Origin: Flavobacteriales bacterium UBA3477
GTDB taxonomy: Bacteria > Bacteroidota > Bacteroidia > Flavobacteriales > Schleiferiaceae
Direction of reading: 5' to 3'
Assembly (NCBI GenBank): GCA_002378005.1
Contig: DFQY01000019.1
Location: 1-37,836 of the forward strand
DNA: 37,836 nucleotides
Under the pieces are notes generated by a model. That model was not told the origin of the DNA and did no database searches. It saw nothing but the letters and a program-made list of their open reading frames with translations. A program made the translations under genes and the position numbers. Shown piece by piece: positions 8,807 through 16,921 of the stretch (its first letter is position 1; each line of letters begins with the position of its first letter).

Positions 8807-9375
8807 GCCAATATTTTTACCCAATTCTCCATCATGCGCAACCCCTCTGGGGTGAGGATGCTTTCAGGATGAAATTGGACCGCGAAGACCTTTTCAGAAG
8901 GGCGTTCGATGATCATGGGGGCACCATCGCTCAAGGCCACGGCACAGAGGTTCCAATCTTTTAAGGTTTTGGGATTGACGGCCCAGCTGTGGTAGAGGCC
9001 CACCTGAAGGTTTTGAACGCCTTGCAGCAAAACACTCCCCACGCCCAACTCTAGCTCAGTGGTGCGTCCGTGCATCACCCCTTTTCGATTGTACAAAGCA
9101 GCACCGCTGTGTTCGGCCAAGGCTTGCATCCCAAGACAAACACCGAGGATGGGCAAGGTACCGTAGGCTTTGGCTATAATGGCCATGAGCTGGCCGCTTT
9201 CCGACGGGAGGCCGGGTCCGGGACTGAGTACCAAGCCGAGGAAAGTGCTGAGGTCGAGTGAGAGAAGGTCGGGGTCATCGTTGCGCAGGACTACGACGTA
9301 AATGCCCAATTGTTCCAAGTAATGAACCAGGTTGTAGGTAAAACTGTCGTAATTGTCAACGAGGAGGACTTTCAT
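8803..9375 (-). CDS. pabA: Glutamine amidotransferase of anthranilate/aminodeoxychorismate synthase
   Basis: A 190-residue class I glutamine amidotransferase that hydrolyses glutamine and channels ammonia to a chorismate-using partner (PabB for folate or TrpE for tryptophan). The N-terminus LLVDNYDSFTYNLVHYL and the SPGPGLP loop are diagnostic. The triad is Cys80 in GVCLGMQ, with His169 and Glu171 in QFHPES. No trpE, pabB or other trp gene is adjacent, so PabA against TrpG cannot be decided; PabA is the guess because trpG is usually in a trp operon. The TAG stop shares bases with the TAA of lptD. It is divergent from ridA. Confidence 0.9.
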   Translation of the reverse strand: MKVLLVDNYDSFTYNLVHYLEQLGIYVVVLRNDDPDLLSLDLSTFLGLVLSPGPGLPSESGQLMAIIAKAYGTLPILGVCLGMQALAEHSGAALYNRKGVMHGRTTELELGVGSVLLQGVQNLQVGLYHSWAVNPKTLKDWNLCAVALSDGAPMIIERPSEKVFAVQFHPESILTPEGLRMMENWVKILA

Positions 9376-9431
9376 GCACGCAAATATGGGTTAAATTGGA
9401 CCTTAATCATAGAACAAATACTCGATCACTC

Positions 9432-9818
9432 ATGAAAAAAGCAGTTGAAGGAAAGGGCTTAGCGCCCGCTATCGGCCCATATAGCGCCGGCATTACCTAT
9501 GGGGACATGATTTTTACCTCAGGTCAGATTGCGATGGATCCGCATACGGGGGAATTAGCCCTAGGAAATTCCATTGAAGAAGAGACCGAGCGCGTGCTCA
9601 ATAATTTACAGGCAGTATTACTTGCAGCAGGCGCGGATTTATCCTGTGTGGTCAAGACATCGATCTTTTTGAGCAGCATGGATTTGTTCCCAAATGTCAA
9701 CGAGGTATATGGCCGCTATTTCCAAGAGCCGTACCCGGCGCGTGAGACCTTGGCAGTGAAGACGCTGCCGAAAAATGTAAATGTTGAGATATCCTGTATT
9801 GCGATGCGGAAGCGTTAA
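9432..9818 (+). CDS. ridA: RidA family enamine/imine deaminase
   Basis: A 128-residue YjgF/YER057c/UK114 protein that hydrolyses reactive 2-aminoacrylate-type enamines and imines to keto acids, protecting PLP enzymes. It forms trimers with active sites between subunits. Family blocks are APAIGPYSAG at the N-terminus, FTSGQIAMDPHTGEL, DFSxVVKT-like LSCVVKTSIFL, and the C-terminal YPARETLAVKTLPKNVNVEI, in which the Arg binds the substrate carboxylate. The start is ATG 9432, which gives the normal family length; an upstream in-frame TTG at 9396 would add 12 unlikely residues. The lpdA gene follows after 42 bases. Confidence 0.95.
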   Translation: MKKAVEGKGLAPAIGPYSAGITYGDMIFTSGQIAMDPHTGELALGNSIEEETERVLNNLQAVLLAAGADLSCVVKTSIFLSSMDLFPNVNEVYGRYFQEPYPARETLAVKTLPKNVNVEISCIAMRKR

Positions 9819-9860
9819 GGATTCCGATGTAAATTGCACCCTCATTAAAAACACATCTTC

Positions 9861-11249
9861 ATGGATTTTGACGTAATAGTTGTGGGCTCAGGCCCAGGTG
9901 GATATGTAACTGCGATTCGCGCCTCACAATTGGGCTTAAAGACTGCGGTGGTTGAGAAAGAAAACCTCGGTGGTGTTTGTTTGAATTGGGGTTGTATTCC
10001 AACCAAGGCATTGCTAAAGAGTGCCCAAGTATTTGAATACGTAAAACACGCAGAAGACTTCGGGATTAACATCAAGGAGTACGACAAGGATTTCGGCGCG
10101 GTAGTAAAGCGCTCACGTGAGGTGGCCAACGGTATGAGTGGCGGTGTCCAATTCTTAATGAAGAAAAACAAAATCACCGTTCTAGACGGATATGGTACGG
10201 TTAAACCAGGCAAGAAAGTAGCGGTAGCTGCAGCGGATGGCAAAGAGACCATCTACAGCGCAAACCATATCATCATTGCTACTGGTGCTCGCTCACGTGA
10301 ATTGCCAAACCTTCCACAGGACGGGAAGAAAATCATCGGATACCGCCAAGCGATGACCTTAGACAAGCAGCCTAAGAAAATGGTTGTCGTAGGTTCAGGT
10401 GCCATTGGTATCGAATTTGCCTACTTCTACAACAGCATGGGCACAGAGGTGACCATCGTAGAATACATGCCGAACATCGTACCGGTAGAAGATGAAGAAG
10501 TAAGCAAGCAGCTCGAGCGCAACTTCAAGAAAGCAGGCGTGAACATCATGACCAATGCTGAGGTAACGGGTGTGGATACTTCTGGTAAAGGTTGTACCGT
10601 GAGCGTGAAGACCAAAAAAGGCGAGGAGCAAATCCAATGTGATATCGTGCTTTCAGCGGTAGGTATTACCCCGAACATTGAAGGTATCGGTTTGGAAGAA
10701 GTGGGCATTGCCACAGATCGAGGTCGCGTGATGGTCAACGACTACTACCAGACTACCGTTCCTGGATACTACGCCATCGGTGATATCGTGAAAGGACCAG
10801 CACTCGCACACGTGGCCTCTGCTGAAGGTATTCTTTGTGTAGAAAAAATCGCGGGCATGCACGTTGAGCCTATTGATTACAACAATATTCCTGGATGTAC
10901 CTACTGTTTCCCTGAGGTAGCTTCTGTAGGCTATACAGAGAAAGCAGCGAAGGAAGCGGGTTACGAGTTGAAGATCGGTAAGTTCCCATTCTCAGCTTCT
11001 GGTAAGGCTTCTGCCTCTGGACACAAGGATGGTTTCATCAAGGTAATCTATGATGCTAAATACGGCGAGTTGTTGGGTGCGCACATGATCGGTGCGAACG
11101 TTACAGAAATGATCGCCGAGGCAGTGGTGGCTCGTAAATTGGAGACCACAGGTCACGAAATCTTGAAAGCGGTTCACCCTCACCCGACCCTCAGCGAGGC
11201 CTTTATGGAGGCTACAGCTGCAGCGTACGACGAGGTGATTCACCTATAA
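9861..11249 (+). CDS. lpdA: Dihydrolipoyl dehydrogenase (E3)
   Basis: A 462-residue flavoprotein that reoxidises dihydrolipoyl groups of 2-oxoacid dehydrogenase complexes and the glycine cleavage system, reducing NAD+. The FAD-binding GxGxxG (VVGSGPGGYVTAIRA) is at the N-terminus, the redox-active disulfide is Cys40/Cys45 in GGVCLNWGCIPTKALL, the NAD-binding Rossmann motif is VVVGSGAIGIEFAYF, a second FAD motif is YYAIGDI, and the catalytic His-Pro is in VHPHPTLSEA. Length is normal. No E1 or E2 gene is nearby. A strong terminator follows 24 bases after the stop. Codon use is noticeably biased, as expected for a highly expressed enzyme. Confidence 0.96.
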   Translation: MDFDVIVVGSGPGGYVTAIRASQLGLKTAVVEKENLGGVCLNWGCIPTKALLKSAQVFEYVKHAEDFGINIKEYDKDFGAVVKRSREVANGMSGGVQFLMKKNKITVLDGYGTVKPGKKVAVAAADGKETIYSANHIIIATGARSRELPNLPQDGKKIIGYRQAMTLDKQPKKMVVVGSGAIGIEFAYFYNSMGTEVTIVEYMPNIVPVEDEEVSKQLERNFKKAGVNIMTNAEVTGVDTSGKGCTVSVKTKKGEEQIQCDIVLSAVGITPNIEGIGLEEVGIATDRGRVMVNDYYQTTVPGYYAIGDIVKGPALAHVASAEGILCVEKIAGMHVEPIDYNNIPGCTYCFPEVASVGYTEKAAKEAGYELKIGKFPFSASGKASASGHKDGFIKVIYDAKYGELLGAHMIGANVTEMIAEAVVARKLETTGHEILKAVHPHPTLSEAFMEATAAAYDEVIHL

Positions 11250-11273
11250 TATTGAATTAGGATTTTTTCCACG

Positions 11274-11301
11274 GCCGCCCCAACTTTGGGGCGGCTTTTT
11301 T
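11274..11301 (+). terminator. Rho-independent terminator after lpdA
   Basis: The stem GCCGCCCC pairs with GGGGCGGC around a six-base loop and is followed by six T residues. It ends lpdA transcription 12 bases before the ABC ATPase start codon. Confidence 0.92.
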
Positions 11302-11312
11302 GTTGCCTTGCT

Positions 11313-12212
11313 ATGTCTACAGCTGCAGTCCACATTGAGAATTTGAGCTTCGCCTTCGATACGGCGAACTTCCACTTTGGCGATGCCGAGGTGCGTCGGG
11401 GTGAGGTGGTGGTTTTATTGGGCCCAAGTGGGGCAGGAAAAAGCACCCTCATGCGGTTGTTGCGAGGGGAATTGGATCCTTTGGAAGGAGCTGTTCATAT
11501 TGTGGGTGAGCCCGTGAAAACGCGCAAGAAGATTTTGGTCTTGGATGAAACCAAAGCCGGATGGGTGCCGCAACTCGACGATCTTCAGCCCATGCTTACC
11601 GCCCGAGAAAACATCGCACATCATTTGTTGCGTTTGGAGGAAGAGGAGCGTGAGCAGCGCGTGGACGCCTTAGTTCATGCCATGCAACTCCAAGGTCAAG
11701 ACCAGCTTCCGGTGCGCTCCTTGAGCGGTGGACAGCGTCAGCGCGTGAGCATCGCAAAGGCCATGGCCAACCAACCGCCCGTACTGCTCATGGACGAGAG
11801 CCTAGCGCAGTTGGATTTGCGCACGAAGACCGGCATTTTAATTGATGTGAAGCAAATGGTGCGTGATGCGCAGATAGCGGCCATCTTAGTATTGCACGAT
11901 CCGAGCGATGCATTGATGATCGCGGACCAGTTGTGGGTGATCAAGGATGGTGCATTGGTGCAAAAAGGCAAACCAGAAGATATTGTCAAAGCTCCAGAGA
12001 GTCATGCAATAGCGGGCCTCTTTGACCACATTAATGTCGTGGCGAGCACGGCGGAAATTCCGGGACCCTGGCGTTTGGACGGGGAGGAGAAGTGGTTGTT
12101 CGCCCATGAGTTGCCTGATTTAGATGGAGCGGAGTCATTAGACAGCTACACCACACCCTCGGGAAGCTTACGCCGCATTCGTTGGAACGGCTACCATCTG
12201 CTCCAAAAGTAA
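11313..12212 (+). CDS. Orphan ABC transporter ATP-binding protein
   Basis: A 299-residue cytoplasmic ABC ATPase of the importer type. Walker A is GPSGAGKST, the signature is LSGGQRQRVSIAKAM, Walker B is VLLMDES with the catalytic Glu, the D-loop is LAQLD, and the H-loop His is in LVLHDPSDAL. Q-loop sequences are around GWVPQLDD. The C-terminal about 70 residues form an extra domain, somewhat like the regulatory tail of PotA/CysA-type ATPases. No permease or binding-protein gene is adjacent, so the substrate is unknown. The start is ATG 11313; an earlier in-frame TTG (11286) falls inside the lpdA terminator. Transcription must begin in or just after that terminator. Confidence 0.88.
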   Translation: MSTAAVHIENLSFAFDTANFHFGDAEVRRGEVVVLLGPSGAGKSTLMRLLRGELDPLEGAVHIVGEPVKTRKKILVLDETKAGWVPQLDDLQPMLTARENIAHHLLRLEEEEREQRVDALVHAMQLQGQDQLPVRSLSGGQRQRVSIAKAMANQPPVLLMDESLAQLDLRTKTGILIDVKQMVRDAQIAAILVLHDPSDALMIADQLWVIKDGALVQKGKPEDIVKAPESHAIAGLFDHINVVASTAEIPGPWRLDGEEKWLFAHELPDLDGAESLDSYTTPSGSLRRIRWNGYHLLQK

Positions 12213-12242
12213 AATGCCCCGCTCCAAAGGAACGAGGCATTT
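12212..12242. terminator. Hairpin terminator between ABC ATPase and rplT
   Basis: AAATGCC pairs with GGCATTT and the inner bases continue the stem with two mismatches around an AAA loop (TCC/GGA). It lies between two convergent genes and could act on both strands, although the T-runs are short. Confidence 0.65.
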
Positions 12243-12262
12243 CTTAAGTACTCCAAAAATTA

Positions 12263-12607
12263 TTACTTCACCTTATCAACGATCGCTTTGAACGCCTCAG
12301 GGTGGTTCATGGCTAAATCAGCCAATACCTTACGGTTCAATTCAATGTTTGCCTTCTTGGCTGCTCCCATGAACTGAGAGTAAGACATTCCGTGCAAACG
12401 TGCACCTGCGTTGATACGCTGAATCCACAATGCGCGGAAGGTGCGTTTTTTGTTCTTACGGTCGCGGTAAGCATACGTTAGACCTTTCTCTACCGCATTT
12501 TTAGCAACCGTCCAAACGTTTTTGCGACGACCAAAGTACCCTTTGGCGTGCTTCATCAATTTTTTTCTGCGCTCTCTTGAAGCTACAGCATTTACTGAAC
12601 GTGGCAT
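12263..12607 (-). CDS. rplT: 50S ribosomal protein L20
   Basis: A 114-residue basic protein that binds 23S rRNA early in 50S assembly. The sequence is typical throughout: MPRSVNAVASRERRKKLMKHAKGY-type N-terminus, RALWIQRINAGARLHG in the middle and the globular C-terminal LADLAMNHPEAF. It is the last gene of thrS-infC-rpmI-rplT, the standard order. L20 represses its own operon in other bacteria by binding the mRNA before rpmI or rplT; the 86-base rpmI-rplT spacer here can form hairpins. Identification is certain. Confidence 0.98.
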   Translation of the reverse strand: MPRSVNAVASRERRKKLMKHAKGYFGRRKNVWTVAKNAVEKGLTYAYRDRKNKKRTFRALWIQRINAGARLHGMSYSQFMGAAKKANIELNRKVLADLAMNHPEAFKAIVDKVK

Positions 12608-12633
12608 AATTGTTTAATTTTTTGTGAGAGGTA

Positions 12634-12691
12634 CTTCTGCTGTTTCAAGAAGATTTAGCTACCCAGCACAGGGTTATTAACTAACTCTGGG
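12634..12691 (-). promoter_or_regulatory. Possible structured leader between rpmI and rplT
   Basis: Two hairpins can form in the mRNA between rpmI and rplT: CCCAG/CTGGG (12662-12691) with an inner GTTA/TAAC, and CTTCT/AGAAG (12634-12652). No T-run follows, so a terminator is unlikely. A role in L20 autoregulation is an inference from other bacteria. Confidence 0.3.
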
Positions 12692-12693
12692 AA

Positions 12694-12891
12694 TTATTTC
12701 ATTCCCAATTGGGTCTTGATGTTCGCTTCATCTGAAACGTCTACCAAGCCAGATTTTGTCAAACGACGTTTCTGGTCCGTTGCCTTCTTAGTCAAAATGT
12801 GTGACTTGAAAGCGTGCTTTCTTTTGATTTTACCAGAGCCAGTAAGCTTGAAGCGCTTTTTAGCACTGGATTTGGTCTTCATTTTTGGCAT
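12694..12891 (-). CDS. rpmI: 50S ribosomal protein L35
   Basis: A 65-residue, very basic ribosomal protein with the full family pattern: MPKMKTKSSAKKRFKLTGSG at the N-terminus, a KRKHAFKSHILTKK core and a short C-terminal helix. It lies 23 bases after infC and before rplT in the conserved operon. The length is usual. No alternative reading is plausible. Confidence 0.98.
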   Translation of the reverse strand: MPKMKTKSSAKKRFKLTGSGKIKRKHAFKSHILTKKATDQKRRLTKSGLVDVSDEANIKTQLGMK

Positions 12892-12914
12892 GATTCAACT
12901 GTTATTTATTGGAG

Positions 12915-13460
12915 TTACTTACTTTTTGGTGCGATGGTAATGTTCATCTTCTTACCATCCATAGAAGGCATGTGTTCTACCTTTCCATATTCTTCAAGGT
13001 CTTGTGCCAAGCGCAGGAGCAAAATCTCTCCTTGATCTTTAAACACAATCGAGCGTCCGCGGAAGAAGACAAAAGCCTTCACCTTGGCGCCACTTTGCAA
13101 AAACTCAATGGCGTGCTTCTTCTTGAACTCGTAGTCGTGGTCTGAGGTATTGGGGCCGAAACGAATTTCTTTGATTACCACCTTCACTGCCTTGGCTGCA
13201 AGCTCTTTCTGCTTCTTGCGTTGGTCGTACATGAATTTACTGTAATCAATGATTTTACAAACCGGTGGGTCTGCATTTGGTGAAATTTCTACCAAATCCA
13301 AATCCATATCGTCTGCCATGCGCAGAGCATCTCTGGTGTTATAGACACCTTGCTCAACGTTTTCACCAACTAGGCGGATTTTGGGTACCCGGATCTTGTC
13401 GTTGACTCTGTGGTTTGCGGCCAATTTCTCTTTTGGCGCCTTCTTTTTACCTCTTCTCAG
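12915..13460 (-). CDS. infC: Translation initiation factor IF-3, non-AUG start
   Basis: IF-3 binds the 30S subunit, keeps it apart from 50S and checks the start codon. The N-domain (ANHRVNDKIRVPKIRLVGENVEQGVY) and C-domain (IKEIRFGPNTSDHDYEFKKKHAIEFL and AFVFFRGRSI) are complete. There is no in-frame ATG before the N-domain: the frame upstream runs back to a TAA and contains only CTG (13460, giving MRRGKKKAPKEK) and TTG (13424). CTG is chosen because the basic RR-rich extension matches IF-3 N-termini in Bacteroidota; TTG would remove 12 residues. Rare start codons on infC are known to support autoregulation, since IF-3 itself discriminates against them. Confidence 0.9.
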   Translation of the reverse strand: MRRGKKKAPKEKLAANHRVNDKIRVPKIRLVGENVEQGVYNTRDALRMADDMDLDLVEISPNADPPVCKIIDYSKFMYDQRKKQKELAAKAVKVVIKEIRFGPNTSDHDYEFKKKHAIEFLQSGAKVKAFVFFRGRSIVFKDQGEILLLRLAQDLEEYGKVEHMPSMDGKKMNITIAPKSK

Positions 13461-13487
13461 TGTAGTTCTTGTTTAATTAAACTTCTA

Positions 13488-15416
13488 TTAATCAATTAGT
13501 TGCGAAATCTCATCCGCAATCAATTTTACAAATTCTTCTTTGGACATGGCGCCTTGGTCTCCTTGACCGTGACGACGAACGCTCAACTGACCGCTCTCCA
13601 CTTCCTTCTCGCCGACGATCAACATGAATGGTGTTTTTGATACTTCTGCATCGCGTATCTTCCTGCCAATCTTTTCGTTACGCTCATCTACGAGGGCGCG
13701 AATATCGGAAATTTCTAGGAATTGGGCTACTTCTTTAGCGTACTCATTGTATTTGTCGCTCACCGGCAAAATCTTCACTTGCTCTGGTGTTAACCACAAT
13801 GGGAAGTTTCCACCACAGTGCTCGAGCAGTACTGCAACAAAACGCTCCATCGAACCAAACGGGGCTCGGTGAATCATCACTGGACGGTGCTCTTGGTTGT
13901 CGCTGCCTTTGTATTCAAGTTCAAAACGCTCCGGCAAGTTGTAATCTACCTGGATGGTACCAAGCTGCCAGCCGCGGCCGAGCGCATCTTTGACCATGAA
14001 GTCGAGCTTCGGTCCATAGAAAGCGGCCTCGCCGTATTCTACCACAGTGCTCAATCCTTTTTCGTCTGCTGCTTCAATAATGGCTGCTTCTGCCTTTACC
14101 CAGTTTTCATCGGAGCCGATGTACTTCTCTGGCTTCTCTGGATCGCGCAGGCTCACTTGAGCGGTGTAGTCTTTGAAGTCCAGCGTTTTGAAGATGTATA
14201 GGACCAAGTCGATGACGTTTTTGAACTCGTCTTTTAACTGGTCTGGAGTACAGAAAATGTGTGCATCGTCCTGTGTAAAGCCACGAACTCTGGTCAAACC
14301 ATGCAATTCACCACTCTGCTCGTAACGGTAGACTGTGCCGAACTCCGCGAAGCGTACTGGAAGATCCTTGTACGATTTTGGCGTTGCCTTGTACAATTCA
14401 CAGTGGTGCGGACAGTTCATCGGCTTGAGCAAGTATTCTTCGCCCTCCTCTGGTGTGTGGATAGGCTGGAAGCTGTCCTTACCGTATTTCGCGTAATGCC
14501 CAGAACAAACGTATAATTCCTTATTTCCAATGTGCGGGGTGATGACAGGGCTGTATCCTGCTTTCTTCTGTGCACGCTTGAGGAAGTTCTCCAAGCGCTC
14601 GCGAAGCATGGCGCCTTTTGGCAACCACAATGGCAATCCTTGACCTACGCGTTGGCTGAAAGTGAAAAGTTCTAATTCCTTACCTAGTTTTCTGTGGTCG
14701 CGTTTTTTCGCTTCTTCTAACAACTCTAGGTACTCCTTAAGTTCGCCGGCTTTCATGAAGCTCACCCCATAGACACGCGTCAACTGCGGCTTATTCTCAT
14801 CACCGCGCCAGTAGGCACCGGCCACGTTCATGATTTTTACCGCTTTGATGTATCCCGTGTGTGGAATGTGTCCACCGCGACATAAATCTGTAAAGTCGGC
14901 ATGGTCGCAGAAAGTAATCGTACCGTCCTCGAGGTTTTCAATGAGTTCGGTTTTGTAGGGGTTCTCCTTGTACGCTGCTAAGGCTTCCACTTTGGTTACG
15001 GCACGCAACTTGAATTCAAATTTCTGGCGCGCAAATTCTAACATTTGCTTTTCGATTTTCTCGAAGTCCTTTTCAGAAATCATCTCATCGCCAAAGTCTA
15101 CGTCGTAGTAGAATCCTTTCTCGATGGCTGGACCTATGGTGAGCTTTGCCTCAGGGTAGAAGTGGAGGATGGCCTGCGCAAGGACGTGCGCTGAACTGTG
15201 CCAGAACGCCTTCTTACCGCCATCATCGTTCCAAGTGAAGAACTGCAACGTACCGTCCGTGGTCAAAGGATCGTTCAATTCGATGGTTTGGCCATCGTAA
15301 GTGCCCGATAGAATATTGCGAGCCAGTCCGTGCGAGATGCTCATCGCTACGTCCATGGCCGTCGTCCCTTTGTCGTAGGTTCTTTGGTTGCCGTCTGGAA
15401 ACGTTACAGTAATCAT
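13488..15416 (-). CDS. thrS: Threonyl-tRNA synthetase
   Basis: A 642-residue class II synthetase that charges tRNA-Thr and edits mischarged Ser-tRNA. In order: TGS domain (about 1-60), editing domain with HSSAHVLAQA and a YYDVDF block (about 65-225), catalytic core with the zinc-binding NCPHHCELY, VYRYEQSGELHGLTRVRGFTQDD-type motif 2 and GSMERFVAVLLEH motif 3, and the anticodon domain (about 540-642). ATG 15416 is chosen over the upstream TTG-type extension (to 15503) because it has a good ribosome site (AAAGGAGAA) and lies 33 bases after a -7 promoter element. It heads the thrS-infC-rpmI-rplT operon and is divergent from the men operon. Confidence 0.97.
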   Translation of the reverse strand: MITVTFPDGNQRTYDKGTTAMDVAMSISHGLARNILSGTYDGQTIELNDPLTTDGTLQFFTWNDDGGKKAFWHSSAHVLAQAILHFYPEAKLTIGPAIEKGFYYDVDFGDEMISEKDFEKIEKQMLEFARQKFEFKLRAVTKVEALAAYKENPYKTELIENLEDGTITFCDHADFTDLCRGGHIPHTGYIKAVKIMNVAGAYWRGDENKPQLTRVYGVSFMKAGELKEYLELLEEAKKRDHRKLGKELELFTFSQRVGQGLPLWLPKGAMLRERLENFLKRAQKKAGYSPVITPHIGNKELYVCSGHYAKYGKDSFQPIHTPEEGEEYLLKPMNCPHHCELYKATPKSYKDLPVRFAEFGTVYRYEQSGELHGLTRVRGFTQDDAHIFCTPDQLKDEFKNVIDLVLYIFKTLDFKDYTAQVSLRDPEKPEKYIGSDENWVKAEAAIIEAADEKGLSTVVEYGEAAFYGPKLDFMVKDALGRGWQLGTIQVDYNLPERFELEYKGSDNQEHRPVMIHRAPFGSMERFVAVLLEHCGGNFPLWLTPEQVKILPVSDKYNEYAKEVAQFLEISDIRALVDERNEKIGRKIRDAEVSKTPFMLIVGEKEVESGQLSVRRHGQGDQGAMSKEEFVKLIADEISQLID

Positions 15417-15449
15417 TTTCTCCTTTGTTTTCCTAAGGTTACAGAAGCG

Positions 15450-15457
15450 CAAATTTA
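15450..15457 (-). promoter_or_regulatory. -7 promoter element for thrS operon
   Basis: On the minus strand the bases read TAAATTTG, a full match to the Bacteroidota TAnnTTTG element, 33 bases before the thrS ATG. A predicted leader of under 30 bases leaves no room for a T-box or attenuator. Confidence 0.6.
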
Positions 15458-15519
15458 ACTCGGTTATCGGGGATTTAGGCTTTTTTTCCATTCGATTTTC
15501 CAACCATCCAAAAGGATAC

Positions 15520-15527
15520 TATTTTTG
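15520..15527 (+). promoter_or_regulatory. -7 promoter element for men operon
   Basis: TATTTTTG matches TAnnTTTG. It lies only six bases before the ATG of the first men gene, so transcription would begin at or next to the start codon and the mRNA would be leaderless or nearly so. Confidence 0.5.
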
Positions 15528-15533
15528 CATGTA

Positions 15534-15968
15534 ATGAACGCCCCATTAGATAAGGATACTGTCCTCCAACAATTCAACGCTGCCTGCAAGGGAACCTTGA
15601 TGGAAACCTTGAACATCACATACGTAGATGCCGATCCCTCCACAGGAAAATTGGTCGCTACGATGCCCGTGGATTCAAGAGTGTATCAGCCCATGCAAAT
15701 CTTGCACGGCGGGGCCACCGTTGCCCTGGCAGAATCTGTTGGATCTGCAGCCTCTCAAATGTTGATAGATCCAGCTAAGGAGGCGGCTGTAGGCCTTGAA
15801 ATCAGTGCGAATCATGTCAAAAGTGCACGTACTGGCATGCTGATCGCAACAGCCGAATGTTTGCACAAGGGCCGCACCTCACACCTGTTCCAGATCAAAG
15901 TTGAAAACGAACAAGGCGAGCTGATTTCGGTTGTGAAGTTGTTAAACTTCGTCAAACAACGCCGCTAA
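15534..15968 (+). CDS. menI: Hotdog thioesterase, probable 1,4-dihydroxy-2-naphthoyl-CoA hydrolase
   Basis: A 144-residue PaaI/YdiI-type hotdog thioesterase. The active-site helix segment LHGGATVALAESVGSAAS carries the catalytic carboxylate and the oxyanion His-Gly-Gly; QP(M)QILHGG is the family start of this block. As the first gene of a menaquinone operon it most likely removes CoA from 1,4-dihydroxy-2-naphthoyl-CoA before MenA acts. The function is inferred from operon context and family. The start is ATG 15534; the next ATG (15600) would remove the conserved FNAACKGTLMETL segment. Its stop overlaps the menF start by one base (TAATG). Confidence 0.85.
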   Translation: MNAPLDKDTVLQQFNAACKGTLMETLNITYVDADPSTGKLVATMPVDSRVYQPMQILHGGATVALAESVGSAASQMLIDPAKEAAVGLEISANHVKSARTGMLIATAECLHKGRTSHLFQIKVENEQGELISVVKLLNFVKQRR

Positions 15969-16921
15969 TGCTCTCTTTGATTGTCCAATTTCCTGGCGCC
16001 ACTCCTAAAGCACTACGCTATCGCTCGACATCTTTAGATCAAAGTGATTTGATTTTGCGAGGCTTTAATTTGGATGCTCTCGGATTCGCTGAGGAGGAAA
16101 CCACAGAAATAGCACATTTCTGGGGTGAATTTGGTCAAGTCCCCCTGGATAATTGGGAGAACAAAAGCGCTGAGAGCTACCAAAACGAAGTTAGCCAAGT
16201 CCTTCAAAAAATCCACCGGCACGAGGTGCAGAAGGTCGTACTGAGTCGCACACATTTTATGTCGACAGAAGCTGCGGATGCCTCAGCCACTTTCCAATCA
16301 TTGTGCAATCAGTTCCCCAATTGTACGGTATTTGCCTTCCATCACAACCACTTCGGAAGTTGGATGGGTGCTACACCGGAAGTGCTCTTGGAGGGTACTG
16401 AGCAAGGGTTCCGATCAATGTCATTGGCCGGCACGCGATTGAGTGGTGGTATGAATTGGGGCGAGAAAGAAATAGAAGAACAAAAATTTGTCACCAAAGA
16501 GATTCATCGCACCCTGAAAAACCTCGGGGGCCATGTGCGCCGCACGCCGCAGATCACCTTCGAGGCAGGGCCTGTGGAGCATTTGATGACCTGGGTGAAC
16601 ACCGACAATAGTCAACTAGAAGCCTTCGAAACCTTGGAGGCCCTGCATCCTACACCTGCCATTTGTGGAACGCCGACCCCAGCTGCGCTGGCGGTGTTGC
16701 ATGAAATTGAATCCTATCCACGTGAACTGTACACAGGCTATTTGGCTTGGGTGAAGGACACGATCTATGCCAACGTGCTCTTGCGCACCATGAAATGGCA
16801 TTCGAATGGAATTCAGTTCTTTGCAGGGGGTGGGATAACAAAGGACAGCGTACCTTTGAATGAGTGGATGGAGACCGAATATAAGATCTCTGCCCTCAAG
16901 GACGCTGTACAACTCAAATGA
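15968..16921 (+). CDS. menF: Isochorismate synthase (short Bacteroidota form)
   Basis: A 317-residue chorismate-binding enzyme that turns chorismate into isochorismate, the entry step of menaquinone synthesis. The conserved C-terminal chorismate domain is present: VQKVVLSRT, GSWMGATPEVLLEG, MSLAGTR, HPTPAICGTPTPAAL, ESYPRELYTGYLAWV and FFAGGGITKDS with the Mg-binding Glu region. At 317 residues it lacks much of the about 100-residue N-terminal region of the E. coli enzyme, as is usual in this phylum. It overlaps menI by one base and menD by four (ATGA), which suggests translational coupling. Confidence 0.93.
   Translation: MLSLIVQFPGATPKALRYRSTSLDQSDLILRGFNLDALGFAEEETTEIAHFWGEFGQVPLDNWENKSAESYQNEVSQVLQKIHRHEVQKVVLSRTHFMSTEAADASATFQSLCNQFPNCTVFAFHHNHFGSWMGATPEVLLEGTEQGFRSMSLAGTRLSGGMNWGEKEIEEQKFVTKEIHRTLKNLGGHVRRTPQITFEAGPVEHLMTWVNTDNSQLEAFETLEALHPTPAICGTPTPAALAVLHEIESYPRELYTGYLAWVKDTIYANVLLRTMKWHSNGIQFFAGGGITKDSVPLNEWMETEYKISALKDAVQLK

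Noticed and set aside
15417..15503. A 29-residue N-terminal extension of ThrS
   Set aside because: It would cover the -7 promoter element, and ATG 15416 has a strong ribosome-binding site and the family N-terminus.
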